Of a DNA stretch of 64,000 nt, positions 1 through 10,395 are shown one piece after another. The DNA lies in NCBI GenBank assembly GCA_012656075.1, contig JAAKBF010000159.1, positions 496,001 to 560,000 on the forward strand. The letters are read 5' to 3'. The DNA comes from Phytophthora hibernalis (taxonomy: Eukaryota > Oomycota > Peronosporomycetes > Peronosporales > Peronosporaceae). Position 1 is the stretch's first letter. Every line of letters starts with the position of its first letter. The position numbers were made by a program, and so were the translations under genes. A model generated the notes under the pieces. The model did not search any database. It had not been told where the DNA came from and worked only from the letters and a program-made list of their open reading frames with translations.

Positions 1-456
1 CGTTGTTGGGAGTGGTGCGTCGAGCGTTCTGGCAAGCCTCTTGAAGCCCCGACCGAGTTTTTGTTAGAACCCAGTTACCTCCAATACTCGTTCGAGGTGA
101 TTGAGTGGGCCCCGACGTCCGAGGATTGGGTCGGCGAGCTCGCGACTCAGGATGCTCGTCAACTGTGGCGGAACTGTTGGGTGGGCGCGCCCTCCAGTCA
201 TCCGTTCAACACTACTTTCGTGCCGTGCAATCCTCCAGTGCCGCTATTCGTACCTCGTGGCATGAACGAGGCGGAGGTGATTGCGGGCATCATGGTGGAT
301 TCGTCTTTGACTCCAAGTTCGATCGTGGCTCCGTGGGTCCCTCAGGCTTCGGTTGCTGCTCTTCCAGGACCAGCGGATGATGAAGGTAAGGATGAAGGCC
401 AAGCCGAGGACTCAGCTGCCCCTGCTGTTACCCCCACATCCTCCGGCGGGTCTTAA
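1..456 (+). pseudogene. C-terminal fragment of a retroelement-type ORF (unrecognised)
   Basis: The reading frame is open from the window edge to a stop at 456, so the 5' part lies outside. The visible part is rich in Pro, Val, Ala and Ser and ends in an acidic stretch followed by a Ser/Gly-rich tail. I do not recognise a domain. It lies just beyond the C-terminal end of a reverse-strand Gypsy pol. The same side-by-side layout recurs at 3.8-9.8 kb, so it may be a gag-like or accessory ORF of the same group of elements. It could also be the remnant of an unrelated forward-strand element. Confidence 0.4.
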
Positions 457-883
457 TCTGGCCAGACGTCGAACCTGGATGTGTTGGCTGACTTAGCTTC
501 CTCCGCCGAAATCTAGACCTCGGTCTTGCGCTGTGGTACTTCGTCATTCATTCATCTTGCTAATCTCACGCTGTCCGATCTCCGACGGGTATAGTTCAGG
601 CTCCAGTCGTTCCACTTAACCCAAATCCACTTCGAGTTCGTTCACATCATATACACATATACAATTTTAATGCAGTAGCCATCTTCGTCTGACGCTACGG
701 GCTGCATAATCCCCGTAGACAGTACTTCTCGTCAATTCTCATCTGTAAACCGAGCCTTCTAGGAGACTTGGTCATTCAGTGATCGGTGACTTCCATCTTG
801 GTACAGTATCGTTTTTCGTCTGCTTCTACGGGCTGTACCAACCCCGTAGGCAGTTCAATCCTCGGTAGTGGTTCGAGCTAGTC
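457..883. repeat. Non-coding retroelement tail with two hairpin blocks
   Basis: No credible ORF. Two related blocks, near 680-722 and 810-853, each contain CTACGGGCTG followed by CCCCGTAG, so each can fold into a short hairpin. The stretch lies directly 3' of the reverse-strand Gypsy chromodomain. From about 703 to 883 it is matched, inverted, by 10226-10395. It is probably the 3' untranslated region or LTR portion of the Gypsy element. LTR ends could not be fixed. Confidence 0.5.
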
Positions 884-3835
884 CTCGTCAGCGACCTGAA
901 CCATCTGGAGTCGTCGTTCGCTGCGTCGGGTCCGCAGATAGTCGTAAAGCAACCCGCCGCACGACAAGTTCGATGCTGGTTCCCAGGTAGGCTCATCATG
1001 GCTGACCCATTTCACCTTGAACTCTCTGACAGCGCGATTGGTGCTCGTTGTTAGCGGCGATCAATCGTCCAGAATAGCTTCAACTTCGTTCTCGCCTGCT
1101 ACTCTGTCAGGCTCCCAGCTTTCTTCTGGTAACAGCTCCTCGTCAAAATCAATCTTCGTATCCTCGGTCACGGCAGCTGTCAGCCGACTCCTCGGTCGGT
1201 CGCCATATTCGTTCACCGCCTTTAGCCGTGCAACATGCACCACCGGGTAGAACCGATAACCACTTCGATCAGGCAGTTCTAGCTGATACGCGAACTCTTC
1301 AACCTTCTTCTTGACCCGGAATGGCTCGTGCCATCGGTGTGCTAGCTTCTTCATCAGTCCTGGCTTCACGCGCTCCATATAGAGTCACACACTGCTCCCA
1401 GGCTTGAATAGAGACCTCGGTACTTCTTCAGTAGCTTCGGAGGATGCCCCAGTCTCTTCCTGCCCGGTGTCAGAGGTTTCGTTCCCGTCGGTTTCCCTCG
1501 TTGTTCCCTGCCTTTCGGCATCCAATCGTACCTCTGACCCGTCGCGATTCGGTGCTACGATGTTCTCGCTGTCATTCGCTGGAGTCCTCGGTACCGCTGC
1601 AGCTTCGCGTCGGTTAAGCGACTCGTTGTGCTCGCGGGCTCTTCGAGCCTTCTCGACCTTCTGGTACTCCATCGCCATTTTCCATGCAATCTCTTGTTGT
1701 CGGTTCACTTCTCGGCGCCATGCTTGCGCATCAGTTTGACCTCGAGATCCTCGTTTTAGTGATGACGACATCGATCGCAGCGTGGATCGAGCGTCTCATC
1801 CGTGAACGAGGTAGAAAGGAGTATCCTTCCGGGTGCTGCCTTGGGAGTTGTTGATAGCAAAGACCAGTTGTTCGGCGATTTCGTCCCAGTCTTGTTGCAG
1901 CGGGTCTTCCGCATACACTCGCACTGACTACATGACGGTCTTGACTGATCGTTCCTGTTGCCCGTTTGTCTGTGGGCGATAACTCAACATGGCTCTCGAC
2001 CGAGATTGCATCATCTCCACAAATGCTTGGAACACCTCACTCATGAACCGGGGGTCTCGGTCATGACAGATCATCGTTGGCGCTCCGAACCTTCGGTAGA
2101 CGCACTCTTCGAACGCCTGAGCAACGTTTAATGCGGTGGTATCTGACATGGCTTTCCCCATGACCAACCCCGTGAACGAGCATTGGAACAGTAGCAGCGC
2201 GGTATTTCCTTGCCGAGACTTCGGCAGCGGTATGACAAAGTCCATCGACACCAGCTGGAACGGACTCTCAGCTAGTACATTACCTGGCGAGTACCCTCTG
2301 AGCTGTGGTCGACTTTACTTGAGCTGCAGTCCGGGCAGGATCGCACATGCCGCTCAACATCAGCGTACAGTCCGATCCAATAATAGTCCATTTTCGCTCG
2401 GTGGTATGTTCGACCGATGCCTGATGGCCTCCTTCTAACGAGTCGTGGCGGCTCTGTAATACTTCCTGAATCATCGTTGTGGGTACCACCAGACGCATCT
2501 TGGACTCTTCTCGGTTGTCATTACTCCACCGACGACTCGTTCCGATAATATATATCACACCGTCCTCGCTTAGCGCAAACTTGTCGGTCATTTTCCATGC
2601 ATCTCGCGCTGCACTGTAACTCAGGCTAGATTCCTTGCCTCGGAGGACGACCTTGAGGATTGCCCACCCTCCGCTCCTCGTCCTGGGCGGCGGAGATCCT
2701 TCGTCTTCGTTCTTCTTGAATCATTACAGGGTCAACATCGTTTGCATCTGGTCCTCCGATGCTTGCTTTGGTCGTTGGTAACTCGCCTTCTGCTTCGTTC
2801 TGTGTCACTGAGGCTACCTCATCTGCTTCGTCTCGTCGTGTTACATCGTCCTGACCCATCACCGAGGGCTCGCTCGCAAACAGGACACGCTTCTTCTGTG
2901 CTCTCGCTTGTCGGCGAGTCGTGACGGTTATGTAATCCGGCACATCCCTCACAAAATCGAAAAACGATTTGTTACAGGGTGCTTGTCGGGCTACACGAGT
3001 CAGGGCTAGGTTGACCGACGCTATCTCTTCGGTGGCCGCTTCACCGAGTGTTGGCGTGGCGACCTCAGGCGAAGGCTCGTGGATGACTTCGTCGATTCGG
3101 TTGAGCTCGATCAACTCCGTTTTCCTGGTTTCGGCCGAAACCACGCTGGACTGTTTGCTGTTGAGAGCTTCTGTAGCTAACGAGTCCGCAGCTGCATTGA
3201 ACTCTCGGATCACGTGGAGATACTTCACCGACCGAAGCTTGGCTGTGAGTTCTCGGTGGTGATTGAGTTGAACCATCAGAGTTTCCTTCCGACAGGCCAT
3301 CACCCCTAGGACTGCTGGATCGCGAGTCTCGAGTCTCCCACCACGATTAAATCCTCGGTGCCGTGATCCAACGCTGCCAAGACACCATTGTTCTTGCCTG
3401 CGTACTCAGCGATGTTTACTGTGGTGGTCTCGAGATAAGCACTCGCAGCCGTCACTACCGTCCATTCAGGTAACTTCCATAATAACCATGAGCAACTACC
3501 ATACCCGCCATTCTTCTCCGTCTTGGCTGACCATCAAAAGACATCACCACGCCATTGTAAGCTCTCGGTAGGCTTGCGTAAAGCAAGTGTGGATCTATAC
3601 GAGCAGTCGGTGACCCTTGTGACTGTGGTGTCACCGGGGCTAACGAGTCTTCGAGTTCAACAAAACTGCCCAACTACTACAGCCCTGCTTGTAGTAGTTG
3701 GGCAAAAGCACAATCGCGTTCCTTGACTCGGTAGACCTTCAGATGCCACAGGGACAGCATGACTGCGAAGTGTGTCGTACAACCGAACAGTGTCTTCGAC
3801 TTATGCACCCACTCCAGTGTCGAGAACCGATCCGC
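884..3835 (-). pseudogene. Ty3/Gypsy (chromovirus) pol remnant, RNase H-integrase-chromodomain
   Basis: Read on the reverse strand, pieces in three frames give in order: an RT/RNase H tail (about 3835-3450), an RNase H end with a 'FNAAADSLATEAL' segment (3303-2626), a decayed zinc-binding region (2591-2280), an integrase core with the first catalytic Asp in 'MSMDFVIPLP' and further motifs 'CHDRDPRF' and 'TNGQQERS' (2251-1928), a post-integrase linker (1771-1385), and a C-terminal domain starting MERVKPGL that runs into a chromodomain ending near 884. Frames break several times, and the reverse transcriptase and gag are missing. The nearest relative in the window is the pol at 6871-9839. It is not a functional element. 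Confidence 0.85.
3667..3704. repeat. Perfect 15-bp inverted repeat (hairpin) inside Gypsy pol
   Basis: TGCCCAACTACTACA at 3667-3681 is followed by an 8-base spacer and its exact reverse complement at 3690-3704. It interrupts the RT/RNase H part of the reverse-strand pol, and the reading frame is lost at this point. It resembles two abutted transposon ends or an excision scar. No transposase is associated with it. Confidence 0.75.
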
Positions 3836-6800
3836 GCTCAAGTTTCTTCACTCGGACCCGCTTAGCGACTCATCGATAGAGTCTCATGATCTGGTCGACA
3901 TGACGAACTCGCTGGGCTCGCCGGATTCTTCCGTCGCTGGGTCCGGCCGAGACCGTACGCCCGCTGATGAGGGCGCACACGATCTTCAACAGGCTGATAC
4001 TTCGGCTCGGTCGGAGTCGCCGGGCTCATCAGTGGAAATCCCTGGAAGCTCAGCTACGCTAGCTGAGTCAGGGGTGACTCGGCGAATCTCGCGGCAGGCG
4101 ATTCCGCTAGCCTCGCTGGGTTCTGTCGAGCTCTCGCTCAGCAGGGAGAAGAGCAGAGACAACGTGATGCTTCTCTCGCTCAGCTGGTCTCGTTTTTGTT
4201 GATCAGTTCTCCTCCACCCGCCGACGCTTCAACTCGCCAGGTCATTCTTGGGGCAAAATCGCCAGCTTCCATCTTGGCTGCGTTGCAACGTGATGTTGTG
4301 CCTCTCCCGGATGTGTCTGCCGAAATCGCCGACCTTCGGACCAAGCTCGCCAAATCTGAGCGAGTGGCTTCTGCTCGGTACAAGAGAGTGGAGTCAGCGA
4401 TCGCTGATTGAGCCCCCTTACGCCACCAGCTGGGTACTGTCACGAAAGAGCTGGAAATTTATCACCCGAGTTATTTACGTTCGACCGAGATAACGGAGTC
4501 GTTCAACAAGACGATCGCCCAGCTCACGGCAAAATCCCGGGCCATTATTGCTCAGCAATGCGACCGGACCCTAGATGCCGAGGCGACCATTCGGAAGCTT
4601 CAGGTTGAGCTCGAGAATCGCGATCGGACTTGTGCAACCCTGGGTCAGAAGATCATTGAGATCAAGGCGGAGTTCACCACTCTCCACGGATTGGCTTCAA
4701 CATATTATCGCCAACTCCAGGAGGCCACGGTCTTGCTTTGCTCGGGTGGTGACCACGCTCTCCGCGAAGCTCGTCGAACGATCGAGTCGTTGCAAGGTAC
4801 CGTCCTGCGGCAGAAGCGTATTATCGCTCACCGCGGTCGCTACCCCGTATACGACCCCCAATTGGCTGTCGCTGCTCTGGGTGGCGTGGATGTCCCGGCC
4901 CTGGATCCTAGGGATCTCCAAATTAACGTTCGTTTTTGTCGGCTACTCGCCAAGCGCTTTCGCGAGTCGTTGGAGCTTCGTTCTTCACGTCGGCCCTGTG
5001 AAGTTACTCTCTCTCTCCGCCCAGCGAACTCGTCGAGCGGAGTATCTTCGGGCTCGGCAAATTCAACGTCGGTGAGCTCGACTAATGTTACCCCGACGAG
5101 CGCAGCGTTGGCGGTCTCTCCGACTTTCTCCGCGGTATCACCTGTGTCTTCGTCGAGTTCTTCACACCGCAAGCGATCTAAGTCGGAGTCGCGCCACCGG
5201 AGACACCGTTCGGTCTCTCAGCTAAGGAGCGCGCCATTGAAGACATTGACTCCGGCCGAACGCCTCCGTCGGTATTCTAACCCAGCGAATCCGACGGCGG
5301 CCGGCCCCGGACGGAGCCGGTTTAAGAGTGTTTCTCGCGGCGAGTATGAGCGTCCCGTACCTGGCGAGGAGGGTTTCGATGCATCGACGACTTTGCTCCG
5401 AGCGGAAGTGGTCGCTGAGCATGCGCCTTCGCTGTCCATTCCAGGGCGGCGCCGCCTCTGCTTTTCGGCGGCTGATTTTAGCCGCGCCAATTCGAGTGGC
5501 TATTATCCTCAACGACACTCGCTGGGTCCTCCCCACGACGAGGTTCCGGTCGAAGTTAATGAGGCTGAGGCTCACGTCGACGAGTCACCAGATCTTGGTG
5601 CAGACTCGTCGAGCTCCGTTGATCCGGACTTGGCGAGTTCGTTAGCCGTTCTGGTGAGTTTATCTCTGGCCACGAGCTCTTCACTCGTTCGTATAAGTTC
5701 TTCGCCGAGTCCAGCATCTGGATCTGTGGCCTCCACTGACTCGTCGATTGAGTCGGCTCCAGCCGTGATCTCATCGAGTTCGTCTGCTTCCGTGGCGACC
5801 CCTTCGCTGAGTTCCGTAGTCTCCGTTCCGGCTTCGACTAGCCCCACGGTGCCTCTTCCTCTCGGCTCTCCTCGACGTCGCCCTTCTCGAGCAGCAGCAA
5901 AGAATTCTGCTTACATTACTCAGGCTGTTCTCGCCGAGTTAGGCGTTCTTGACGAAGATGCTTTGGATGGTTCGCCCAGTCCAGCTTCGCCGAAGGTTAC
6001 GGGATCCATCCCTTCTGGTGATATCGAGCTTGGAGTCCCGCCGAGTCAGACCAGTGGTTCGCTGTCTACTTCTCAGCCGTCACCAGTTGGTTCTCCTGTG
6101 AGCTCATCGAACGGATTGTCTCATCGAGATTTTCTTATGGACGTCGAAGCTGAGGATAGCTGTTCATCGTCAGCTAGCACCGTGGTCCTCACGGACCGGG
6201 CACCTCCACGCGGCAAGCTACAGAGCTGTGCCAATGCTCGTCGAAAAGCTCCACATTCTGTCAAGCGAGGAAGTGCACCGGCTCCTCGATCGAAGGGTCC
6301 GTCGAAGAAGCGAGCAGCTCCCAAGTCTTCTCGCCAGACTTCCAAGAAAGCCAAGAGCTCGTCGATCGTCACTGATTCTGGTCCCAAGTCGTCGAGCAAG
6401 GTTATTCCGGTCTTTCAGGCAGCCAAACCTAAGGCTTCAGGCACCAAGACGGCGCGATCAACGGCTCCAGTCACCAAATCGCCCGCGAAGGGCAAAACAC
6501 CGGTTGTTTCCAAGCGTTCGACAGGTTCTAACTCATCGAAATCGTCCAAGAAGACTCCCAGCATTTCTTCGCCAAGACAACCTCCTACGACCCCTGGTAT
6601 AGTGGAATTGCCTGCCCCGTTGAAGTTTCCAATCGCAACGCTGCGTGCTCGTGCGGCACAGGTTGTTGCGCGTGAGGCCCGGGAGACTCCTTCGATTCGT
6701 CAGACTCGCAGCGTGGAGTTCTTTCATTATGGGTCCGCTCGTTGCTGGGTGAAAATGTTAGCATGTCGTTCCCCGGTCAAGATGTTGGATATCGGAGGCA

Positions 6801-6850
6801 AGTCTAGTTTGGCTCCGACGCCAACTACTCTCGATGGGCTTCGGAAGTGA
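3836..6850 (+). CDS. Coiled-coil, Ser-rich basic retroelement-associated protein (frameshifted)
   Basis: Three overlapping forward ORFs (to about 4200, 4196-4411, then the frame running to 6850) form one protein of roughly 1000 residues broken by apparent single-base shifts. The N-terminal part is Ser/Asp-rich. The next about 200 residues look like a coiled coil, with heptad-like Leu/Ile spacing and many Glu, Lys, Gln and Arg. The long C-terminal part is extremely Ser-rich with clusters of basic residues such as 'KKRAAPKSSRQTSKKAKSS'. No enzyme motif is seen. It ends 20 bp from the C-terminal end of a convergent Gypsy pol. It may be a gag-like or antisense accessory ORF of that element, but no CCHC zinc knuckle was found and the function is unknown. 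Confidence 0.5.
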
Positions 6851-6870
6851 ATGGATTTGTTTAATCCGTC

Positions 6871-9839
6871 TCACCCATGCCAACAAGTCCTCGCCAAGTT
6901 CCCGGAGACTCCACCAGTCCGTTCGTCAGGTTCCCAACTGTCTTCTGGTAGCAGTTCCTCGTCGAAATCCAATCGATCGGTTTCGCTGAGCCCTTTGACT
7001 AGCGAAGTCGTAGGTTTTTCGCCGAGCTCGGTCACTTTCTTTAGTCTGGACACGTGAACTACTGGATAGAACCGGTAGCCGCTCTTGTCTGGCAGCTCCA
7101 GCTCGTAGGCGAACTCCTCGATCTTCTGCTTGATCCGGAACGGGCCGTGCCATCGATGGGCTAGCTTCTTCTTCAGGCCTGGTTTGACACGCTCCATGAA
7201 CAGCCAAACTTGGTCTCCAATTTTGAACAGAGACTGTTTTGACTCGGCGAGTCCGTCGCTATTGTTTGTTTCAGCTGCCTCCTCGCGTGTCGAGTCATTC
7301 GGTATGGCTCTCTGTTCGCTCCGACTCAGCGAGTCGTTGTGTTCCTTTGCTCACCGGGCCTTTTCCTTTAGCTGGTACTCATAGGCTAGTTTGAGCGCTA
7401 TTTCCCGTTGTCAATTACCTTCTCAACGCCATTTTGTGGCTTTCGCTGAGGTGGTTTGTTTCGCGGAGTCTTTCGAGACTCGGCGAATTGAGGATGTCAT
7501 CGATTTGAGTGTTGACTGGGCGTCCCAACCGTGCACTAAGTAGAATGGTGTTTCTCGCTGAGTCGAATCCCTCGAATTGTTGATGGCATAGACTAGTTTC
7601 TCAGCGATGTCGTCCCAGTCAGTTTGAAGGGGGTCTTCCACGTAGACACGCACCGTTTGTATCATGGTTTTCACACTGCGTTCTTGCTGCCCGTTCGCTT
7701 GTGTTCGGTAACTCAGTGTAGCTCGGGACCTAGACTGCATCATTTCCGAGAATGTCTGAAAGACTTTGCTCATAAATCTTGGGTCTCGATCGTGTCGGAT
7801 GAGCGATGGTGCGCCAAACCGACGGAATATGCACTCTTCGAATGTTTTAGCGACTTTGAGTGCCCCAGTATCGCCCATCGCTTTAGCGATGACAAACCCG
7901 GTGAAGTGGTCTTGGAATAGCAGGAGAGCCGTGTTTCCTCGCTGAGTCTTCGGCAAGGGTACAACGAAGTTCATCGACACAATCTTGAAAGGTCGATCGG
8001 AGACGACGTTACCTGGCGAATATCCGCGAAGTTGTGGCTTGCTCTTACTGGTGTTGCAATCTTCACAGGCTTGCACATGCTTGACCACATCGGCATACAG
8101 ACCAATCCAATAGTAATCGGCCTTCACTCGGTGATAAGTCCTGACGATGCCTTGATGTCCTCCTTCAATGGAGTTATGGCAATTCGCCAAGATTTCGTCG
8201 ATAAGTGTAGTTGGCACCACCATTCTTAGCTTCGTGTCGTGCTCGTCGGGTCTACTTCGCTCTCTGCGACAGCTCATGTAATATAGTAGGCCGTCCTCGC
8301 TGAGTACAAAGTTATCGGCTACTTTGCCGGCGTCGCCGGCTCTTCGCCGAGTGAGCTCATCGAATTCACCTCGAAAACGTTTCTTCAGGTCAGACCATCG
8401 ACATTCTTCGCCTTGTGCCGTTGATATCCGGTCTCGTCGCTCAGCTTGGACCACTAGAGGGTTGACGTCTTCAGCTCTTGGTAATTCCTGACGTTCTGAG
8501 CAAGATCTGCCCTGCTCTACTACTCGCTGAGCTTCTGAAGGTTGGTACTCCATTTCGAACTCGTCTACAGGGCTATCATTGTCGGGTAGACTCGGCGAAT
8601 CGGACTCTACCCGCACGTCGGGTGCCGGTTCGCTCGCTGGATCTTGTTCTTCGTCTTCGGCGAATCGAACTCGGCGAACTGGTTGAGTTTGACTTCGAGT
8701 AATCGCCGAGACTTTAGCAGGACCTCCTTCTGCTTCCTTCGTCGGGCTTTCCTCGACGTACAGCTTTTCTTGTATTCGGTTCAACGTCTTTAGCTCAGCT
8801 GTGCGGTCACCGCTAAGAACGACACGCCCAGCTTTCGCTTCTAGAGCTTCCGTGGCTAACGTATCCGCTGCTGAGTTGTAGCACCAGACTACATGGAGGT
8901 AGCGTAAGGAGTTGAGGCGATCGATGAGTTCTTTGTGGCGCGCCAACTGAATTTGCAACGTCTCCTTCCTGCATGCGATCACCCCCATGGATTGCTGGGT
9001 TGCGAGCCTGTCGACTATGATAAGGTCGGTGATGCCCCGGTCAAGGGCCGCGATTACGCCGTTATTCATTCCGGATTACTCGGTGATATTGACCGTAGTT
9101 TCCAAGAGGTGAGCACTCGCAGCGATCACAATGTCCCACATCGGCAACCGCCACAAGATCCACGAGCAACTACCATAGCCGCCATACTTCTCCGTCTTCG
9201 CCGACCCGTCGAATGACAGGACGTATCCCACAAAGGCGTGTGGTACGTGCGCATATAGCAATTCTGGGTCCAGGCGGACACTCGCCGAGTTCTTAGATGG
9301 TGGTGCAATGTGTGCTAACGACTCGTCGAGTCCAATGTATGGAGTGATAGAGGCTTGCAGCAGCTGAGCGAATTCGATATCCCGCTCTCACACCCGTTTA
9401 AGTTTCAAGTGGTACGGTGAGAGCAGGACGGCGAAGCTCACTGGTCGTCCGTACAATGTCTTCGACGAGAACACCCACTCTAACGTGGAGAACCGGTGTA
9501 GACATGGATTGTCTTGCCCATCACCAACGTATAGCATATCTTCAGTAGTTGAAGCAACGCAAGCACTTCACGCTCGGCTGGGTGGTAGTTGGCCTCGCTT
9601 TCTTTTAGCACTCTGCCACAGAAACGGACTGGGTGCAGTTTTCCATCATGCATCTGCATCAGGGTGCTACTCAACGCCCAGTCATTGGCAAAGACCATGA
9701 CTTGGACGTCTTTCGCTGTGTCGAAGTGCCTTAGAATAGGCGCTTCTGTCACCTTCCGCGTTAGCTCGGCGAATGAAGCTCTGGCGGTCGATAAGTCGCT
9801 TCCACTGCCGAAATCATCGTCTTTGAGCTGATAAAGCAC
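6871..9839 (-). pseudogene. Ty3/Gypsy pol remnant (RT end, RNase H, integrase, truncated chromodomain)
   Basis: Reverse-strand pieces: an RT/RNase H segment with 'YQLKDDDFGSGSDL' and 'VRFCGRVLKESEANYHPAER' (9839-9480), broken sequence at 9308-9076, then one long ORF (9069-7423) with RNase H ('YNSAADTLATEAL'), an HHCC zinc-binding module ('CHNSIEGGHQG', 'CEDCN') and the integrase core. Where the sister copy at 1928-2251 has MDFV, this one has VSMNFV, so the first catalytic Asp is replaced by Asn. The second Asp ('IRHDRDPRF') and the Glu ('NGQQERS') remain. After a frame break the C-terminal domain begins MERVKPGLKKK (7197) and stops in the middle of the chromodomain at the junction with the forward ORF. 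Gag, protease and most of RT are absent. Confidence 0.85.
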
Positions 9840-9906
9840 TGCTCCCTACAACGCCAAGTTTTGGATGAACCGGCTGTAGTAATTGAGTGCGCCAAGGAAT
9901 ACCTGC

Positions 9907-10395
9907 ATCGAGGAGTCGGCTGACAGCTGAGGTGACCGAGGATACGAGGATTGATTTTGACGAGGGGCTGTTACCGGAAGATAGCTGGGAGCCTGACAGA
10001 GTGGCAGGCGAATATGAAGTAGAGGCTATTCTGGACGATCAATCACCGCTAACAACGAACACCAATCGCGCGGTCAGAGAATTCAAGGTGAAGTGGATCG
10101 GCCACGACGAGCCTACCTGGGAACCAGCATCGAACTTGTCGTGCGGCGGGTTGCTCTACGACTATTTGCGGACCCGACGCAGCGAACGACGACTCCAGAT
10201 GGTTCAGGTGGCCAACGAAGACTAGCTCGATTCGCTACCGAGGATTGAACTGCCTACGGGGTTGGTACAGTCTGTGGAAGCAGACGAAAAATGATAGTGT
10301 ACCAGAATGGAAGTCACTGACCACTGAATGACCAAGTTTCCTGGGAGGCTCGGTTTGTGGCGGCGAAGTGACGAGATGAACTGCCTACGGCTTGG
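9907..10395 (+). repeat. Inverted Gypsy integrase-end/chromodomain fragment
   Basis: This is a forward-strand copy of the chromodomain end of a Gypsy pol. The translated part (9887-10225) shows 'DSWEPDRVAGEYEVEAILDD' and 'REFKVKWIGHDEPTWEPASN', the usual chromodomain pattern, ending in VQVANED. It and the following approximately 170 bp match the reverse complement of 703-1197 closely, so two copies about 9 kb apart form a large inverted repeat. It joins directly to Copia sequence at about 10395. Confidence 0.8.

Noticed and set aside
1061..3303. Forward-strand ORFs at 1017-1250, 1404-1739, 2136-2438 and 2969-3262
   Set aside because: All are reverse-complement shadows of the Gypsy pol pieces.
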